A stretch of DNA of 36,907 nt from the IMG/VR virus record IMGVR_UViG_3300010412_000040, positions 1 through 36,907 of that record, one strand, 5' to 3'. The position numbers and the translations under genes are program-made. Source of the stretch: a virus. The notes under the pieces are model-generated. The model saw nothing but the letters and a program-made list of their open reading frames with translations. It made no database searches and had not been told where the DNA came from. Shown one piece after another: positions 34,428 through 36,907 of the stretch. Within the stretch, counting starts at the first letter, position 1. Each line of letters starts with the position of its first letter.

Positions 34428-34491
34428 GCCGGTCACGATGCTACCAACATCTACCGGCTCTAACGACAACAGTTAAGGAAGGTCGCCAGCA
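34428..34491 (+). promoter_or_regulatory. conserved structured 5' leader of GIY-YIG-like gene (copy B)
   Basis: Shares about 47 of the first 48 bases with copy A at 27330, including GCCGGT/ACCGGC and CGAC/GTCG. The loop between the latter differs (GTTAAGGAAG versus ATTATAAGGGA). An ATG just before it would encode a 16-aa peptide ending in TAA in this copy only. Confidence 0.6.
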
Positions 34492-34938
34492 ATGATTATT
34501 TATCCCAACCCTACTTGGCTCTATCTAAAGAGACACCGAGTTACCAACAAATTCTATTTTGGTAAGACAAAACACGATCCATTCAAATATCTAGGGTCTG
34601 GAACTTATTGGAAAAGGCATATCAAGAGGCATGGTGTTGAACATGTTGAAACTGTGTGGGCAATGCCTTATTGGGATTTGGAAGAAGCTAAGAATGTCGC
34701 ATTAGAAATATCAAGGCAGGCGAATATTGTGGAATCCCCGCTATTTGCAAATCTAATGTTTGAAACTGCCGTTGGTGGGGTGGCACAGGGAACGGTGTTT
34801 AGTGAGGAACACCGTAGGAAAATCTGGTTGGCTGGTATGAGAAAACGCAGATACACCCACGAAGAGTTGGATGCTGTATTGAAGGAACGAAGAAGAGTGC
34901 GTTATCTAAGAATGAAGCATAAAAAATCCGTCTTATAA
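34492..34938 (+). CDS. Seg-like GIY-YIG/NUMOD3 homing endonuclease-like protein 3
   Basis: A 148-aa protein unlike the other two GIY-YIG paralogues. YLKRHRVTNKFYFGKT (11-26) is a divergent GIY-YIG motif. It is followed by KYLGSGTYWKRHIKRHG, the signature seen in T4-type Seg-related phage nucleases, and by FSEEHRRKIWLAGM, a NUMOD3 element. Its basic tail ends KHKKSVL. It shares the GCCGGT leader with the gene at 27394, though the proteins differ, so the leader travels independently. The start was fixed by AGGAAGG and the end by an overlapping terminator hairpin. Confidence 0.7.
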   Translation: MIIYPNPTWLYLKRHRVTNKFYFGKTKHDPFKYLGSGTYWKRHIKRHGVEHVETVWAMPYWDLEEAKNVALEISRQANIVESPLFANLMFETAVGGVAQGTVFSEEHRRKIWLAGMRKRRYTHEELDAVLKERRRVRYLRMKHKKSVL

Positions 34939-34959
34939 GTATAAGACGCAAGGTTTTTT
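34929..34959 (+). terminator. terminator overlapping the stop of the GIY-YIG-like gene
   Basis: CGTCTTAT-aagt-ATAAGACG stem, then CAAGG and six T (34954-34959). The 5-base spacer before the T tract makes it weaker. Confidence 0.55.
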
Positions 34960-34968
34960 GTTGATTTT

Positions 34969-34992
34969 GGGGTGCGAAAGCACCCCTTTTTT
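34969..34992 (+). terminator. strong terminator
   Basis: GGGGTGC-gaaa-GCACCCC followed by six T. Same stem as the integrase terminator at 29521. Confidence 0.9.
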
Positions 34993-35014
34993 ATCTTTCT
35001 GGAACTTGCCGATG

Positions 35015-35021
35015 CTAAATA
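35015..35021 (+). promoter_or_regulatory. TAAATA-type late-like promoter
   Basis: GATGCTAAATAACC follows the terminator at 34969. The predicted start near 35027 gives a 76-nt leader with tiny overlapping frames (MKMMKEVTNQ and MKEVMPMN) before ATG 35103. Confidence 0.6.
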
Positions 35022-35102
35022 ACCTATGAAGATGATGAAAGAAGTGACTAACCAATGAAGGAAGTGATGCCTATGAACTGAACGCAAGTTAGGAGAAAAA
35101 CA

Positions 35103-35666
35103 ATGAACACTAAGCAAGCCGTCGCACTACTGTCACAAGACAAGTCCATTCGTCGCCGCTTTATAGAACAAAAGAGCAACGCAAAGCGGAGAAAGATTGA
35201 ATGGCGAATGACCCTCAATGAGTGGGTTGCCATCTGGTGGGAATCGGGACACCTATTCAATCGTGGCAAGCGGGGTGATGAATACCAGCTATGCCGCTTC
35301 GGGGATACCGGACCTTACTCGGCTGATAACTGCTATGTGGATACAGCCAGCAACAATGTTTCCGCAGCCCACAAGGGTAAGCCAAAGTCAGAGAAACACG
35401 CTGAATTCCTTCGCAGAATGCTCAATCGTGTATCACCAAGAAAGCGTGTCTATGTGAACACGAACTACTACCCATCAATTACTGACGCAGCCAAGGCACA
35501 TGGAATTCCATATAGCACCATGGCAGCGCGTATTAATTCCAAGTCACCAGTGTTTGATTCCTATGTTTACGCTGGTGATGATTGGGAAGAGTTGAAGGCA
35601 TGGATTCACTTCGTTGAAAACTGGAAGCCAGACGCACGAATGCAAGCCATGCTGAATCATTTCTAA
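35103..35666 (+). CDS. HNH/NUMOD1-like homing endonuclease-related protein
   Basis: A 187-aa protein. Residues about 50-95 (GDEYQLCRFGDTGPYSADNCYVDTASNNVSAA) match the 'D-G-Y-NV' segment common in phage HNH-type proteins. A second unit, KRVYVNTNYYPSITDAAKAHGIPYSTMAARI (about 114-144), matches NUMOD1, a helix-turn-helix used by homing endonucleases to bind DNA. No clear HNH catalytic trio is visible, so nuclease activity is uncertain. TTAGGAG precedes the ATG. The gene continues into small genes at 35680 and 35822. Confidence 0.6.
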   Translation: MNTKQAVALLSQDKSIRRRFIEQKSNAKRRKIEWRMTLNEWVAIWWESGHLFNRGKRGDEYQLCRFGDTGPYSADNCYVDTASNNVSAAHKGKPKSEKHAEFLRRMLNRVSPRKRVYVNTNYYPSITDAAKAHGIPYSTMAARINSKSPVFDSYVYAGDDWEELKAWIHFVENWKPDARMQAMLNHF

Positions 35667-35679
35667 AAGGAGAATAAAA

Positions 35680-35817
35680 ATGAACGCACAACTAGAAAAT
35701 AAACTGAATCGCTGCCTAGACAAGCAGATTGAAAAAGAGAAGACCACATCATTGTTTATCTGGACTCTCGCTATCTTTCTGTGGGGAGCATGTTTCGGAA
35801 TCTGGATTGGGAGTTAA
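35680..35817 (+). CDS. 45-aa single-helix membrane protein
   Basis: Short frame from ATG 35680 behind AAAAGGAGAA. An amphipathic, charged N-terminus (NAQLENKLNRCLDKQIEKEKT) leads into SLFIWTLAIFLWGACFGIWI (about 24-43), one membrane helix, ending GS. Size and layout suit a tiny phage membrane effector or pinholin-like protein. The function is unknown. Confidence 0.65.
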   Translation: MNAQLENKLNRCLDKQIEKEKTTSLFIWTLAIFLWGACFGIWIGS

Positions 35818-35821
35818 GAAA

Positions 35822-36109
35822 ATGGGTGGTCGCACAAACAATTATCACAGCAATACGGACTGGCGTAATCGCGAAGAACCTAATTGGGTCAAGCGCAAGC
35901 GTTGGGAAAGAGAAATGGCGAGTGTTCAGGCGCATGAAGCTAAGAGCGCAGATGAAAAGGTCGCTGAGTGGAATGATCAAATAAACAGTCATATGACCAT
36001 ACCAATGACCTCAGACGAGTTCTTTGAAAAGATGGAACGCGAATACGAGGAAAAGAAGAAAGCCAAGTTAAACAAGGCAGTTGATGTTGAATCGCTGGCT
36101 TGGAAGTAA
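35822..36109 (+). CDS. small charged protein, unknown
   Basis: A 95-aa protein with the start at ATG 35822, 4 bp after the membrane protein stop. The frame opens earlier (35729) but would overlap that gene. Trp/Arg-rich N-terminus (HSNTDWRNREEPNWVKRKRW), an acidic helical middle and a Lys-rich end. No family is recognised. Confidence 0.5.
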   Translation: MGGRTNNYHSNTDWRNREEPNWVKRKRWEREMASVQAHEAKSADEKVAEWNDQINSHMTIPMTSDEFFEKMEREYEEKKKAKLNKAVDVESLAWK

Positions 36110-36141
36110 TTCATCCGGTTAGAGGGATGATGTGTCGGGAG

Positions 36142-36173
36142 AAGGCAACCTCACAGTGTAGGTTGCCTTTTTC
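36142..36173 (+). terminator. terminator before last gene
   Basis: AAGGCAACCT pairs with AGGTTGCCTT around an 8-base loop, then TTTC. It ends 7 bp before the next TAAATA motif. Confidence 0.75.
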
Positions 36174-36179
36174 TTGGTG

Positions 36180-36186
36180 CTAAATA
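36180..36186 (+). promoter_or_regulatory. TAAATA-type late-like promoter, leaderless arrangement
   Basis: GTGCTAAATAAAGCAATG. By T4 spacing the start would be A36192, the first base of the ATG itself. Confidence 0.6.
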
Positions 36187-36191
36187 AAGCA

Positions 36192-36839
36192 ATGAGAACA
36201 GCTATTTGCATTTCAGGAAAGATGGAAGAGGTAGAGAAAGACCTACCCTTCACTAAGCTGCACCTAATAGATAAGTATCAGGCTGATGTATTCGTTAGCA
36301 CATGGGACGATGAGACTGACTACTTTGGTGCAGTCAGGTTGGAGTCAGAACAATTAGAAGGATCAGTGCCGCTAACAGAGTTCAAGCAGCATGTGGGAGA
36401 AGGCGAGAGATTCCGTGCATACAACAATCAACTATCAATGGGAACAGAGCGCGAGAACGTGGTGTGTATGCTCTACAAACTATGGCGTTGCAATGAACTA
36501 AGAAGGCAATACGAATTAGAGAATGGATTCACTTATGACTGTGTGATTCGTTTCAGGTGTCGCATCACTCTTTACAAGTTTCCACTCATCCAGCCGAAGC
36601 CCAACACTATCTACATACCAGAGGGCAATGACTACATGGGTGGATGGAATGATCAGATAGCGTTGGGTGATAGCGCAGCAATGAATGAACACTCATCACT
36701 CTATCCTCACCTGTGGGAATACAGAGAGAAGAGATATCCACTACATCCTGAGTCAATCTATCGGAAGCATCTGGAAGAAAGGAAGCTGAACGTTGAGAGA
36801 TTCCCTTCCAAGTATGTGCTGCGACTCAGGAAGCGATAG
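36192..36839 (+). CDS. glycosyltransferase-like protein, possibly leaderless
   Basis: A 215-aa protein starting at ATG 36192. It begins RTAICISGKMEEVEKD and continues KYQADVFVSTWDD, the N-terminal pattern of a family of small phage and bacterial glycan-modifying proteins. Near the end, GGWNDQIALGDSAAMNEHSSLYPHLWEYREK and HPESIYRKHL match their second conserved block. The region that normally contains a DxD-type metal site reads RFRCRITLYKF, without the expected Asp, so activity is uncertain. It may modify virion or host glycans. It is last in the genome, next to cos. Confidence 0.65.
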   Translation: MRTAICISGKMEEVEKDLPFTKLHLIDKYQADVFVSTWDDETDYFGAVRLESEQLEGSVPLTEFKQHVGEGERFRAYNNQLSMGTERENVVCMLYKLWRCNELRRQYELENGFTYDCVIRFRCRITLYKFPLIQPKPNTIYIPEGNDYMGGWNDQIALGDSAAMNEHSSLYPHLWEYREKRYPLHPESIYRKHLEERKLNVERFPSKYVLRLRKR

Positions 36840-36842
36840 AAA

Positions 36843-36887
36843 AGCCTATAAAACAAGGGGTTTTTGTAGGTTCTTCCCCAAGGGGAA
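36843..36887. other. right-end hairpins next to cos
   Basis: CCTATAAAA can pair with TTTTGTAGG, and TTCCCCAAGGGGAA (36874-36887) is a perfect 14-bp palindrome, 8 bp before the terminal repeat. It could be a terminase binding site (cosB/cosQ-like) or a transcript end. Confidence 0.5.
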
Positions 36888-36894
36888 AAAAGTG

Positions 36895-36907
36895 GGTTTT
36901 TCGCAGG
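36895..36907. other. cos: right copy of 13-bp terminal repeat (probable cos end)
   Basis: GGTTTTTCGCAGG, identical to 1-13. Joining the ends gives a continuous TGGGTTTTTCGCAGGCACCC junction with GGGT/CACCC flanks. Confidence 0.7.

Noticed and set aside
34425-34475. 16-aa leader peptide (MPVTMLPTSTGSNDNS) before the 34492 gene
   Set aside because: Its ATG would lie just upstream of the predicted start G34428, and copy A has no stop in this frame. The RNA structure explains the conservation better.

Overview
The window reads as a complete, cos-type, lambda-like siphovirus genome. The same 13 bases occur at both ends (1-13 and 36895-36907), directly beside a lambda-family terminase pair. That is what a linear virion genome with 13-nt cohesive ends would give once the ends are filled in. 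All supported genes lie on the plus strand. The host cannot be named. The lambda-type tail tip, a lipoprotein, a Sec signal peptide and tail chaperones resembling alphaproteobacterial phage/GTA types suggest a Gram-negative host.

Layout: 75-2622 DNA packaging (Nu1/gpA-like). 2698-7388 head and connector: gpW-domain protein, portal, protease-capsid fusion, head-tail joining, tail terminator. 7403-12104 tail tube, chaperone pair with a -1 frameshift site, tape measure, minor tail proteins, NlpC/P60-type peptidase. 12127-18042 a 1971-aa gpI/gpJ-like tail-tip protein. 18097-26764 a fibre region with two collagen-like fibres and small accessory proteins. 26906-28038 a small membrane protein and a GIY-YIG protein. 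28262-29485 a tyrosine integrase. 29676-31134 a block of small genes including a two-helix membrane protein, a lipoprotein and a secreted protein. 31216-32637 small genes and a second GIY-YIG paralogue. 32638-33818 a 1.2-kb gene-free region full of hairpins. 33819-36839 a displaced lambda gpZ-like tail gene, two more homing-endonuclease-like genes, small proteins and a glycosyltransferase-like gene.

The most unusual signal is a motif, (C/A)TAAATA, close to the T4 late promoter TATAAATA. By eye there are 14 plus-strand copies at the starts of genes or modules, and only two inside coding sequence. One copy (26839-26846) is the exact T4 octamer. If the start site is placed 6 nt after the last A, as for T4, predicted transcripts begin on or next to the first base of several hairpins (27330, 34428, 33549/33550, 33677), and one lands on the A of an ATG (36192). 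I see no sigma-55-like factor, replication protein, endolysin or repressor. Together with the integrase, this suggests an integrating siphovirus whose virion genes are switched on by a co-infecting T4-like phage, a bacterial analogue of virophages. That is a hypothesis and has not been demonstrated.
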